Shown: one piece after another, positions 8,819 to 15,846 of the stretch | Position numbering within the stretch: position 1 is the stretch's first letter | How the letters are laid out: every line of letters begins with the position of its first letter | Origin: Nitrososphaerota archaeon | GTDB lineage: Archaea; Thermoproteota; Nitrososphaeria; Nitrososphaerales; Nitrosopumilaceae | Assembly (NCBI GenBank): GCA_028867755.1 | Contig: JAGWFT010000001.1 | Location: forward strand, 970,727-1,034,726 | Reading direction: 5' to 3' | Length of the DNA: 64,000 nucleotides | Program-made: the position numbers and the translations under genes | Notes under the pieces: generated by a model | What the model saw: the letters and a program-made list of their open reading frames with translations, nothing else | Databases searched by the model: none | What the model was told of the DNA's origin: nothing

Positions 8819-9340
8819 ATGTCTCAAAAAATGGAATCAATAATGAAAAAAATAACAGTTGCAAAGGTAGTGCTCAATATGGGAGTGGGCAAGTCAGGGG
8901 ACCCAATAGAAAAAGCAAAGCGTGCGCTAGAGCAAATATCTGGCCAAAAACCAAACCCTAGAGCAGCCAAGGCCACCCAAAGAGACTGGGGTGTACACAA
9001 GGGAGAACCAATAGGTGTTGCAGTAACAATACGAAAAAAACCCGCACTTGAATTAATAAAAAGACTAATTTCAGCCAAAGGAAGTCAGCTCAAGGGCTCA
9101 TCATTTGATGAGTTTGGCAATGTTTCTTTTGGAATAAGAGAACATATCGATATTCCTGGAGTAAAGTATGATCCTGATGTTGGAATCGTTGGATTGAATA
9201 TCACAATTTCATTGACAAGGCCTGGATTTGGTATCAGATTTAGAAGCAAGCACAAGGCAAGCATTGGCAACACCCATAGAATAACTGCCCAGGATGCAAA
9301 GGATTTTCTTGCCCGTGAGTTTGGAGTCCAAGTGGTATAG
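8819..9340 (+). CDS. rpl5: Ribosomal protein L5 (uL5)
   Basis: L5 of 173 residues, binding 5S rRNA. Typical segments: ITVAKVVLNMGVGKSGDPIEKA and SSFDEFGNVSFGIREHIDIPGVKYDP. I use the ATG at 8819 (MSQKMESIMKK); a GTG three codons earlier overlaps the rps4e stop. Confidence 0.95.
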   Translation: MSQKMESIMKKITVAKVVLNMGVGKSGDPIEKAKRALEQISGQKPNPRAAKATQRDWGVHKGEPIGVAVTIRKKPALELIKRLISAKGSQLKGSSFDEFGNVSFGIREHIDIPGVKYDPDVGIVGLNITISLTRPGFGIRFRSKHKASIGNTHRITAQDAKDFLAREFGVQVV

Positions 9341-9341
9341 T

Positions 9342-9521
9342 ATGGCAAAGAATAGAGAATATGCAGTTACAGGCAGAAAAGAGCACAAATTTGGCAAAGG
9401 CTCACGATGGTGTAAAAGATGCGGTGACTATAATGCTGTTATTCAAAAATATGACCTGACACTGTGCAGGCGATGTTTCCGAGAAGTAGCTGTTTCATTG
9501 GGGTTTAACAAATTTAGGTGA
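9342..9521 (+). CDS. rps14: Ribosomal protein S14 (uS14), zinc-binding type
   Basis: A 59-residue S14 with the zinc ribbon intact: CKRC (residues 23-26) and CRRC (residues 38-41). The start ATG lies one base after the rpl5 stop. A longer upstream frame to 9294 lies inside rpl5 and is rejected. Confidence 0.94.
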   Translation: MAKNREYAVTGRKEHKFGKGSRWCKRCGDYNAVIQKYDLTLCRRCFREVAVSLGFNKFR

Positions 9522-9525
9522 AAAT

Positions 9526-9918
9526 ATGCCAACAACTAATATCTTAGCAAACTTGTTTGTGACACTATACAACAGCGAGGCACGAAGAAAGGGAGACTGT
9601 GTAGTTCTTCCTACCTCAAAACTTGCAACCGAGGTACTCAAGACGCTACAAAATCACAGCTATATCGGTGAGTTTGAACACGTTGACGACAAAAGAGGAG
9701 GCAAGTTCAGGATACAACTATTGGCAAAGATAACAAAGTGCGGTGCAATTACACCAAGATTCAAGGTAAGCAAGGACGGATATGCAAGATGGGAGCAACA
9801 ATACTTGCCTTCCTATTCTAGAGGCATGCTAATTGTCACAACAAATCAAGGTGTCATGTCACACCACGATGCAGTAACAAAGGGTATTGGAGGATTATTG
9901 GTGGGATATGTCTACTGA
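9526..9918 (+). CDS. rps8: Ribosomal protein S8 (uS8)
   Basis: A 130-residue S8 with the ending typical of the family (SYSRGMLIVTTNQGVMSHHDA, then GIGGLLVGYVY). Overlaps the rpl6 start by 11 nt. Confidence 0.95.
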   Translation: MPTTNILANLFVTLYNSEARRKGDCVVLPTSKLATEVLKTLQNHSYIGEFEHVDDKRGGKFRIQLLAKITKCGAITPRFKVSKDGYARWEQQYLPSYSRGMLIVTTNQGVMSHHDAVTKGIGGLLVGYVY

Positions 9919-10465
9919 GCAAGTTGAGATACACGAGGTAACAATTACAGTACCTGATAAAGTAAAGGTATCAGAGCACCACAGAATTCTCAGTGTTGAA
10001 GGACCACTGGGCAAAACAAGAAAGAACTTTAAGAAAATCCCAGTAGAGCTTAAAATCGACGGCAAGACCATTATAGTAAAATCAGTTGGCACCCGTAAAA
10101 GAGATTATGCAATATTCAAGACAGCAGAGTCACTCATCAATACTCTCATCAAGGGGGTACAAACCGGATACACCTTTAAGATGAAGATAGTTTATGCACA
10201 CTTTCCTATCACAGTAAAAGCAAAAGATGGCAGCATCCATGTCGAGAACTTTCAAGGAGAGCGTGCACCGCGAGTATCAAAAATATTTGGTGCAACCAAA
10301 GTAGTTGCAAAAGGCGATGATGTGGTAATCACAGGGCCAGTCCTGACAGATGTTTCACAGACAGCTGCAAGTCTTCAGCAAAACACCAAAGTCAAAAATA
10401 AAGATTCTCGAGTTTTTCTTGACGGCATCTATCTTTTTGAAAAACAAGACGGAATCGAAAAGTAA
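9908..10465 (+). CDS. rpl6: Ribosomal protein L6 (uL6)
   Basis: L6 of 185 residues, archaeal type. Seen: VSEHHRILSVEGPLGKTRKNF near the start and QTAASLQQNTKVKNKDSRVFLDGIYLFE at the end (quoted in part). Start set at ATG 9908 with GGTGGG 2-7 bp upstream. It is the last ribosomal protein gene here: the usual archaeal followers (L32e, L19e, L18, S5, L30, L15) are absent downstream. Confidence 0.94.
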   Translation: MSTEQVEIHEVTITVPDKVKVSEHHRILSVEGPLGKTRKNFKKIPVELKIDGKTIIVKSVGTRKRDYAIFKTAESLINTLIKGVQTGYTFKMKIVYAHFPITVKAKDGSIHVENFQGERAPRVSKIFGATKVVAKGDDVVITGPVLTDVSQTAASLQQNTKVKNKDSRVFLDGIYLFEKQDGIEK

Positions 10466-10509
10466 TCTCAGCAAGAATTAAATCGGCTTATCCTACGAAC
10501 AAGACTGTT

Positions 10510-10583
10510 GCCGCCCTAGCTCAGCGTGGTAGAGCAGCTGACTGTTAATCAGCGGGTCGTCAGTTCAAGTCTGACGGGTGGCG
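10510..10583 (+). tRNA. tRNA-Asn (GTT)
   Basis: A 74-nt cloverleaf folds by eye: acceptor GCCGCCC with GGGTGGC (one G-U), D stem GCTC/GAGC, anticodon stem GCTGA/TCAGC with loop CTGTTAA giving anticodon GTT, T stem GTCAG/CTGAC with loop TTCAAGT, discriminator G. No intron and no encoded CCA. Confidence 0.95.
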
Positions 10584-10590
10584 CTTAATA

Positions 10591-10612
10591 TTTCTAAATT
10601 CGAATTCTGAAA
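10591..10612. repeat. Palindromic repeat, copy 1 (imperfect)
   Basis: A 22-bp inverted repeat, TTTCTAAATTC followed by GAATTCTGAAA, with two mismatched positions in the arms. It belongs to the same family as the elements at 10672 and 14668. It lies 7 bp after the tRNA-Asn 3' end. Confidence 0.7.
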
Positions 10613-10671
10613 CATTATTTTTGTTACCTGCAAATCATGATATATTGTAGTACAGCGTTTGTAGGCATGTA

Positions 10672-10693
10672 TTTCTAAATTCGAGTTTAGAAA
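10672..10693. repeat. Palindromic repeat, copy 2 (one mismatch)
   Basis: TTTCTAAATTC followed by GAGTTTAGAAA; arms differ at one position. It is followed directly by a second short inverted repeat (10694-10708). Confidence 0.7.
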
Positions 10694-10708
10694 GATCGTA
10701 TTACGATC
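10694..10708. repeat. Short perfect inverted repeat
   Basis: GATCGTA, one T, then TACGATC: a perfect 7-bp inverted repeat with a single central base, adjoining palindrome copy 2. It could be a protein-binding site upstream of the 10785 gene; too tight to form a hairpin at full length. Confidence 0.5.
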
Positions 10709-10784
10709 ACTTGTTGGTTGATTCTCTTAGACTGTATAGATCTAATACTGATCGCAACATAACCACATATGCAGGAGGTCCGCA

Positions 10785-11042
10785 TTGGCCAGAACAAGAC
10801 GCGCAAATAGGTATTGCGTGGATTGTGGAGGGAGATTAGTTTACTATCCCCGCCTTTCGAACCCAAAAGCTCCAAATGAATACAGGGTGCTGGTTTATGC
10901 TTGTCCCGACTGCACTAAAGATTTTGATAAACCAAAGATGTTTTCCATAAAGCGAAACGTGGTAGACGAGCCAATAGAGACAGTAGAAATAGAGATAGTC
11001 CAGGCCAGAGAAAAGGTCCCAGAGGCTGCAAGAGCTGTCTAG
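10785..11042 (+). CDS. Small zinc-ribbon protein
   Basis: An 85-residue basic protein with two Cys pairs, C11-x2-C14 and C40-x2-C43, an evident zinc ribbon, then an acidic beta-rich tail. Start is TTG at 10785, fixed by a strong AGGAGGT at 10773-10779. I know no function; it is probably nucleic-acid-associated given the basic N-terminus (ARTRRANR). Confidence 0.75.
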   Translation: MARTRRANRYCVDCGGRLVYYPRLSNPKAPNEYRVLVYACPDCTKDFDKPKMFSIKRNVVDEPIETVEIEIVQAREKVPEAARAV

Positions 11043-11091
11043 TGGCAAAAATGCTAAGTATTACAGTACAGAAAACAAAGCTGAAAAAAAC

Positions 11092-11418
11092 ATGCGCGTT
11101 TTCTTTACTTCAAAACTTGAGACACTATTAGAGAAAATAGAACTAGGCGACTGGCGGCAAAGGCTGCAAGAACCACTAACATACCATGAGCAGTCGCTAT
11201 CAGATAACTGGAAGTCTTGTGCCCTGGGAGAGAGAATACAAAGAGAAGGACGAGACCTTGGAAAAGTAAAGGATCTGACCCCCGAGGCCATAAAATTGGG
11301 ATTTAGTTTTGCAACTGCAATAAAGCGCAGGGATAGTACTGCTGCCTTGGATATATTAGAACAAATTGAAAAACTACCATCAATATGGCGCAGCCAAGAA
11401 GACGCAATTTCTGCATGA
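11092..11418 (+). CDS. Hypothetical helical protein
   Basis: A 108-residue, mainly helical protein with no recognised domain (start MRVFFTSKLETLLEKIELGD; later LTPEAIKLGFSFATAIKRRD). It has no TM segment. It follows the zinc-ribbon gene by about 50 bp and may share its transcript. Confidence 0.6.
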   Translation: MRVFFTSKLETLLEKIELGDWRQRLQEPLTYHEQSLSDNWKSCALGERIQREGRDLGKVKDLTPEAIKLGFSFATAIKRRDSTAALDILEQIEKLPSIWRSQEDAISA

Positions 11419-11791
11419 TTTTATCACTGTAATTTAGGCCAGTTTTTCTGCAAAAATATGGCAAAAAATGGGGTTTAACCTTTATTCGTACACCCAAAAG
11501 AAAAGCAAACTCTTACCTGGTAATGGGGGTGGTTTGACCTTTGACTGCCATATGCACGCTCAAGTGTTCAACCCCCCGCCAAAATCGCGTTTTTTGAAAA
11601 AATCACATCCTGCGTGATGCTAGGAAAATAAGCAGGGGTTTAACCTTTGAGCCTAATATCACAAAAAAAGAATTTCGCTAAAAAAGACCATTTTAGACCA
11701 TTTATGGAAATGACACTGGTATGATCTAGCAAGTTTTGTGGCAAATAGGGGGGTAAAAATAACCCAAAAGACACCAAAGAATTGGATAACG
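11419..11791. other. Intergenic region with repeated GGGGTTTAACCTTT motif
   Basis: No convincing gene. The motif GGGGTTTAACCTTT occurs exactly at 11470-11483 and 11635-11648, with a degenerate copy (GTGGTTTGACCTTT) at 11530-11543. A GGGGGTGGTTTGA run near 11524 can partly pair with TCAACCCCCC near 11568. ATCAC/GTGAT can form a small hairpin near 11600. A structured or regulatory RNA is possible but unproven. Confidence 0.4.
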
Positions 11792-11887
11792 ATGGTTCTT
11801 TGTCACAAATGTTCTGATGAAAAGCATGGGGAATGCATGGGAAAAGCTGGCATGTTTGAATGCGACTGTGAAATCTGCAAGAAATAG
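11792..11887 (+). CDS. Small Cys-rich protein
   Basis: A 31-residue frame with Cys at positions 4, 7, 15, 24, 26 and 29 (LCHKC, GEC, ECDCEIC) plus two His, suggesting metal binding. Similar mini-proteins occur at 26739, 54829 and 58658 in this window. No ORF longer than this competes on either strand. Function unknown. Confidence 0.6.
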   Translation: MVLCHKCSDEKHGECMGKAGMFECDCEICKK

Positions 11888-11952
11888 TTAGTAGAAATAC
11901 AAGCAAAATTAGCACTTACTGCTTATATCGCATATATCCATAACCTGAATCC

Positions 11953-12312
11953 GTGTCAACCCTTGATGATATAACAAAGGCAAAGATAGTCCAGATGATC
12001 TTGGATGGAAAGACAGAGGGTGCGCTTGGCAAACTAGGAGAATTTTACCGAGTTGAAACCCCGAAAATAGCAGTAGGTACAATCAAGGGAAAAAGAAGGA
12101 CTGTGTATGCAGTATACGTGCCTGCAGAAAAGAAGATTTATGCCCTAAACTCTGACATTTTTTGCAACCCCTTTGTTATTTTACACGAGTATTACCATCA
12201 TATTCGCTCAAAGCTTGGGGTGCACAAGGGCTCTGAAAGGCATGCCAATATGTATGCCAAGGACTTTATTAATTCCTATAATAAAATAATAAAGACCCAA
12301 ATCAAAACATAG
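11953..12312 (+). CDS. Putative metallopeptidase-like mini-protein with HEYYHH motif
   Basis: A 119-residue protein starting at GTG 11953. Residues 78-83 read HEYYHH, which fits the HExxH zinc-protease motif, inside a helix (VILHEYYHHIRSKLGV). A His later in RHANMYAKDF could be the third ligand. It is far shorter than most proteases, so it may be a minimal gluzincin-like fold. Activity is inference. Confidence 0.6.
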   Translation: MSTLDDITKAKIVQMILDGKTEGALGKLGEFYRVETPKIAVGTIKGKRRTVYAVYVPAEKKIYALNSDIFCNPFVILHEYYHHIRSKLGVHKGSERHANMYAKDFINSYNKIIKTQIKT

Positions 12313-12464
12313 TCGATTTTTTTTGAATTCCTGTCATTTGGTCATCAAATATGGTGTTGAAATATCTCTCTGCCTAGTTTTGGGGTGCCAAAGGTTCATG
12401 GTTTGCAAAGTTATTGCTCATGTACTAGATGCCTAAAAGGCTCTATAGTTATGTAGTTTTTGTA

Positions 12465-12911
12465 CTAGTGCTTCAAATTTTTAAGTTCTTTAAGATCTTC
12501 ATGAACTGCCAAACAATCTTCTACCACTTCTTTCCAATTTCCCCTCCTAAGAGATTCTCGTATTTTCAGAATGTTCTGAGATGCGGAATGCAATCTTTGT
12601 TCAATTTCAAGTGTCATGTTTCGTGGATTATTTGTAACTTCCAAGAATCTTGTAATTGTTCTGCAGTAGGAAAACTCTGCCAGTTCTTCATTGATTGACT
12701 TTGCAATCTTAGGATAGGAACTGCCGTATAATTCCTTGAGAATTTCAGCAAGATATTCAGGATGTTCATAACAATCTGGCAGATAACAGCCGTATTGTTT
12801 TTTCAGGATTGTTACTACCGTTTCATAAAGTGGCCTACTAATGTCTAAAAGTTTCTCTTCTATCACTGTTGCTACTAGTGCTTTTTTTGCAGTATCGCCC
12901 TCACTTGTCAT
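12465..12911 (-). CDS. NitrOD5-like domain protein
   Basis: A 148-residue cytosolic helical protein. Residues about 17-72 (IEEKLLDISRPLYETVVTILKKQYGCYLPDCYEHPEYL, quoted in parts) match the 49113 protein almost motif for motif (YGCYLPDCYEHPEYL against YHCYIPDCYEHPDYL). I recognise this as the Nitrosopumilus output domain 5 type, thought to act in signalling. The C-terminal half is a helical extension. Unlike the two copies near 50 kb it has no membrane partner. A TATA-like stretch lies at 12936-12950. Confidence 0.7.
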   Translation of the reverse strand: MTSEGDTAKKALVATVIEEKLLDISRPLYETVVTILKKQYGCYLPDCYEHPEYLAEILKELYGSSYPKIAKSINEELAEFSYCRTITRFLEVTNNPRNMTLEIEQRLHSASQNILKIRESLRRGNWKEVVEDCLAVHEDLKELKNLKH

Positions 12912-13233
12912 TCTCTACGTTTCAGATAAGGACCTTTAAAATTAAATAAATGGTTATGTGTAACATCAGAATACACAAGTATTGTTTGCTCTAGATGCAA
13001 TTGATTAGGCTTTGAAAAGAATTGACGACTTTTGACAGTGGCGAAATCTGACACAGGTTTGACATTTGGTCCATTCTTCTTATCAAGATTTGAGAGATGA
13101 AGTCCACATCTCATATTTCCAGTCCACTCTAGCAACAAAAAGACCCTCTCGTAAAACAAGGTAAAGAACAATTCACTAAATCCAAAAAATATGATTTCCT
13201 GGCTTTAAATAGACCAGATCATTTCTAGATAGC
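12912..13233. other. Intergenic region with two outward promoters
   Basis: No supported gene. On the minus strand an AT-rich TATA-like block (TTTATTTAATTTTAAAGG) is placed about 25-40 bp before the 12911 start. On the plus strand CTTTAAATAGACC at about 13203-13215 precedes the 13234 ATG by 19 bp. An 87-codon minus-strand frame in between looks like chance. Confidence 0.5.
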
Positions 13234-13503
13234 ATGGTCAGGCAGGAGGAAGGTAGCGTACCGACAAGCTACGAAGTAAAGAAGATAGTCTCCGACGAAG
13301 TCAAGCCCTTACTTGACAAGCTAGCCGAACTTGTAGACAAGCTTGAGCGCTATCACGATCACGACGTACAATTCCAGCAAAAATTGATACTTTTGATATC
13401 GCAGATGTTCAAAAACCAAGAGATCTCAATGGAGGGCTTTGACAAGCTTGATGCTTTCCTAAGAAAAGAATTCTCCTGGGGCAAAAACGAATCTACTGAA
13501 TAA
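13234..13503 (+). CDS. Hypothetical coiled-coil protein
   Basis: An 89-residue, highly charged helical protein. Residues about 12-45 (EVKKIVSDEVKPLLDKLAELVDKLERY, quoted in part) have a heptad pattern. No known domain. A TATA-like element is just upstream, so it is probably transcribed alone. Confidence 0.6.
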   Translation: MVRQEEGSVPTSYEVKKIVSDEVKPLLDKLAELVDKLERYHDHDVQFQQKLILLISQMFKNQEISMEGFDKLDAFLRKEFSWGKNESTE

Positions 13504-13587
13504 ACTACAATTTTTGCAATTTCACCTTCGAACTTGTTTAGATGAATTGATCTCCACATTAAATAGATAGATTTTGTAAAAAATCAC

Positions 13588-13929
13588 ATGGAAAAATTTG
13601 AGCTCAAGTTTTCTGTAACTAAAAAACCAACAGACAGCCAAGCAAGAAAACTTCAGGAATACTTTGGAGAGATGCCAATGGAGGAAATTCTTTCAGGGCT
13701 TTATTTTGCAAAAAGCAGATGGAGTGCAAAGGACGCAGGAGTGCTAAAGGTAGGAAGAAAAAGCATTATCAAAAAAGAGATCCATTCTGTCACGTCTGAG
13801 CAGGCTCAGTGGAGATTGAAAAACTGGAAGATGATGATTGCAAATTATAGAAGGCTAGGATACAGCTACCCAACAATATCTAGAATAAAAAAGCACTTTG
13901 TAGAGATAAGCAAAAAGCGAACTAGATAG
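13588..13929 (+). CDS. Hypothetical basic protein
   Basis: A 113-residue Lys-rich protein (pI clearly basic), with a possible helix-turn-helix-like C-terminus (RRLGYSYPTISRIKKHFVEISKK). No family recognised. Its 3' end overlaps the convergent CdvB-like gene by 8 nt. TATA-like TTAAATAGA lies about 25 bp upstream. Confidence 0.6.
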   Translation: MEKFELKFSVTKKPTDSQARKLQEYFGEMPMEEILSGLYFAKSRWSAKDAGVLKVGRKSIIKKEIHSVTSEQAQWRLKNWKMMIANYRRLGYSYPTISRIKKHFVEISKKRTR

Positions 13930-14560
13930 TAGCTTGTGTCTTTGTAGTGGAAGGCAAGTTGGACGGAAGGTCGGGGAGTGTCTGTCTGACATGGCCTTCC
14001 AGTACCGCTTGCGCTTCTTCTAAAATTAGGTTTGTCTCCGAGCTTGTCGTATCGACAACAAATTGGCTATCACCACCAACTGAAGAGCCTGCCATAATAT
14101 CTCCTAGAATATTTGACAAGTCCTGCATGGTGTTGCCTGCCTCAGGCATGAGTCCGTTCAAACTGGTTCCTAGGCCCCTTATCACGGACATGCATGGGCT
14201 CAGTGTGACAACCACGTCGCCAAGTTCGGATATAGTGTTTAATCTAATCTGTATCTGCTCCATGGCAAGTTTTGCGCCTGTTACCATAGTATTCATCTTT
14301 CTAATCTCGTGCAATTCAGTAGCATATACGTTAGAATATGGTTTGTTGTGGTTTCGTACTGCATCTACCACTTTTCTGAAAATATAATCGTCTTTTTCCT
14401 TTAGTTTTCGTGAGATAGAGTCAAGTTTTGCTATCTGAAGCTGCAGCTTTTTCTGCGCCTCATCAATCTTTGGCCTTAATGGAGCATCTGGCTTTACCTT
14501 ATCAATCACTTTTTGTGATATGCTTTCTTTTTGTGTGTTCCATTTTGCTGCAAAGTTCAT
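13922..14560 (-). CDS. CdvB-like ESCRT-III (Snf7-family) paralogue
   Basis: A 212-residue protein with the ESCRT-III layout: a basic helical N-terminal core (APLRPKIDEAQKKLQLQIAKLDSISRKLKEKDDYIF, quoted in parts), a second helical block (TGAKLAMEQIQIRLNTISELGDVVVTLSPCM), an acidic C-terminal region and a Pro-rich LPDLPSNLP near the end that resembles a MIM2 motif for CdvC binding. ESCRT-III proteins drive membrane scission. No cdvA or cdvC lies beside it, so it is one of the dispersed paralogues. Confidence 0.75.
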   Translation of the reverse strand: MNFAAKWNTQKESISQKVIDKVKPDAPLRPKIDEAQKKLQLQIAKLDSISRKLKEKDDYIFRKVVDAVRNHNKPYSNVYATELHEIRKMNTMVTGAKLAMEQIQIRLNTISELGDVVVTLSPCMSVIRGLGTSLNGLMPEAGNTMQDLSNILGDIMAGSSVGGDSQFVVDTTSSETNLILEEAQAVLEGHVRQTLPDLPSNLPSTTKTQATI

Positions 14561-14667
14561 AATTTTGACTGTGCCTTGATCTGAATTGATATTTTAAACA
14601 TTCATGTTCTGCAAACTAGTGTAACTGCAGTGACAGGGTGCAATAGTTACAACAAAGTTCTACACTT

Positions 14668-14715
14668 TTGATAATTAATGTTTCTAAATTCGAATTTAGA
14701 AACATTAATTATCAA
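14668..14715. repeat. 48-bp perfect palindrome behind the thioredoxin gene
   Basis: The left arm (14668-14691) is TTGATAATTAATG followed by TTTCTAAATTC; the right arm (14692-14715) is its exact reverse complement. The core is the same TTTCTAAATTC/GAATTTAGAAA as at 10591 and 10672. It begins 5 bp after the stop codon of the leftward thioredoxin gene, so the mRNA could form a 24-bp hairpin. Probable terminator or 3' processing element, or a mobile palindrome. Confidence 0.85.
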
Positions 14716-14720
14716 CACGG

Positions 14721-15845
14721 CTAGCCAAACGTAAAGGTAAAGATTTGAAATCCTGGCTTTGCAATAAGGGTAAGTGTGTGCGAGCCTGCCTGCTGCGATG
14801 AGATGACATTGTACAACCTGTTGTCAGATACGTGAACTGTGTCATTTTGAAGGTCTTGCCCTGCATCGCTGCTGGTAACAGGAACTCCATCAAGCAGCAC
14901 CTGCACATCAACATTGGGGCCTGCAGCTACAATGTGCACATCTTTTGCAAAGTAGGGAAGCACAATTTTCCCAGTGTCAGAAGCCAGCTTCATGCTGTCT
15001 GACAGGTTCTGCCAGCTTCCATCCAAGTAGAAATTGTCTTGTTGCAAGTTGGAAGGAAGTGTGTATGTCACTGTAAGGTTTGGATGAAAACCTTCTTGGT
15101 TTCCAAGAAAGCTTCGACCTGTTGCAAAGTCATATCCAAAATAAAGTTCTGGTGTTTGCTGGTCAGAAAACTGGTGCGGCGCAATATCTGCTAGTGGCAT
15201 GCTTGCATTGACATTTAGTCCAAGTGCCTGTGATCGTTGGTCCAAGAGTTGTTGTATAGTTTTTTCTGTTTGATCGTAATCTCCTTCTCCAAAGTGTACA
15301 TGTCGTATGTGTCCAAGATAGTCTGTCATGTATTCTGCAGGCCAGTACCTGTTGCCAAATGCATCCCATGTATTGTGATCGCTGTCTAGTACCACAGGAT
15401 ATGTTATGTTGTATTTTTGCACTGCCATCTTTACGTTATCAATATTTTTTTCAAACTCAAATTCTGGTGAATGGATTCCAACTATTAGCAATCCCTTGTC
15501 TGCATACTTTGCATTCCAGTCTTCAAGATAGGGAAGGGTTCTAAGACAGTTGATGCAACTGTATGTCCAGAAATCATAAAGCACCACTTTGTTTTTCATT
15601 GCTTCTTTTAGCGCATTAGGTGTTGTGTTGACGTAACCTGAAATTCCAACCAAGTCTGGTGCCACTGGATACTGGCTTTCGTTTGATGCTGACAATGACG
15701 CATTGCCAGAAATTGGTTGCGCTAGATTCGAATTTTCACTTATTGCAGCCTTGTCTAGTGACATAAAGTATACTGCAATGCCAGCTATTGCGACTGCTAC
15801 AATTATTCCAGTAATTATTGCACTTTTGATCTCTTTTTTCATCAT
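14721..15845 (-). CDS. Membrane-anchored DipZ/TlpA-type thioredoxin with C-terminal beta domain
   Basis: A 374-residue protein: N-terminal anchor helix (residues 8-28), a Ser/Asn-rich linker, a redoxin domain with the active site C97-x2-C100 (YSCINC) and the later Pro-containing YWPAEYM loop, then a C-terminal beta domain (about residues 230-374) like that of DipZ. It faces outside. It directly follows ccdA (1 bp between the genes), and the two reconstitute a split DipZ: CcdA passes electrons across the membrane and this protein delivers them to outer substrates. Confidence 0.85.
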   Translation of the reverse strand: MMKKEIKSAIITGIIVAVAIAGIAVYFMSLDKAAISENSNLAQPISGNASLSASNESQYPVAPDLVGISGYVNTTPNALKEAMKNKVVLYDFWTYSCINCLRTLPYLEDWNAKYADKGLLIVGIHSPEFEFEKNIDNVKMAVQKYNITYPVVLDSDHNTWDAFGNRYWPAEYMTDYLGHIRHVHFGEGDYDQTEKTIQQLLDQRSQALGLNVNASMPLADIAPHQFSDQQTPELYFGYDFATGRSFLGNQEGFHPNLTVTYTLPSNLQQDNFYLDGSWQNLSDSMKLASDTGKIVLPYFAKDVHIVAAGPNVDVQVLLDGVPVTSSDAGQDLQNDTVHVSDNRLYNVISSQQAGSHTLTLIAKPGFQIFTFTFG

Positions 15846-15846
15846 G

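Noticed and set aside
11468-11617. 49-codon plus-strand frame
   Set aside because: It runs through the repeated GGGGTTTAACCTTT motif and has no recognisable pattern; kept only as an alternative to a non-coding element.
12908-13171. 87-codon minus-strand frame ending in an ATGA overlap with the NitrOD5-like gene
   Set aside because: Composition is not protein-like, and a TATA-like block inside it fits a promoter for the downstream gene.
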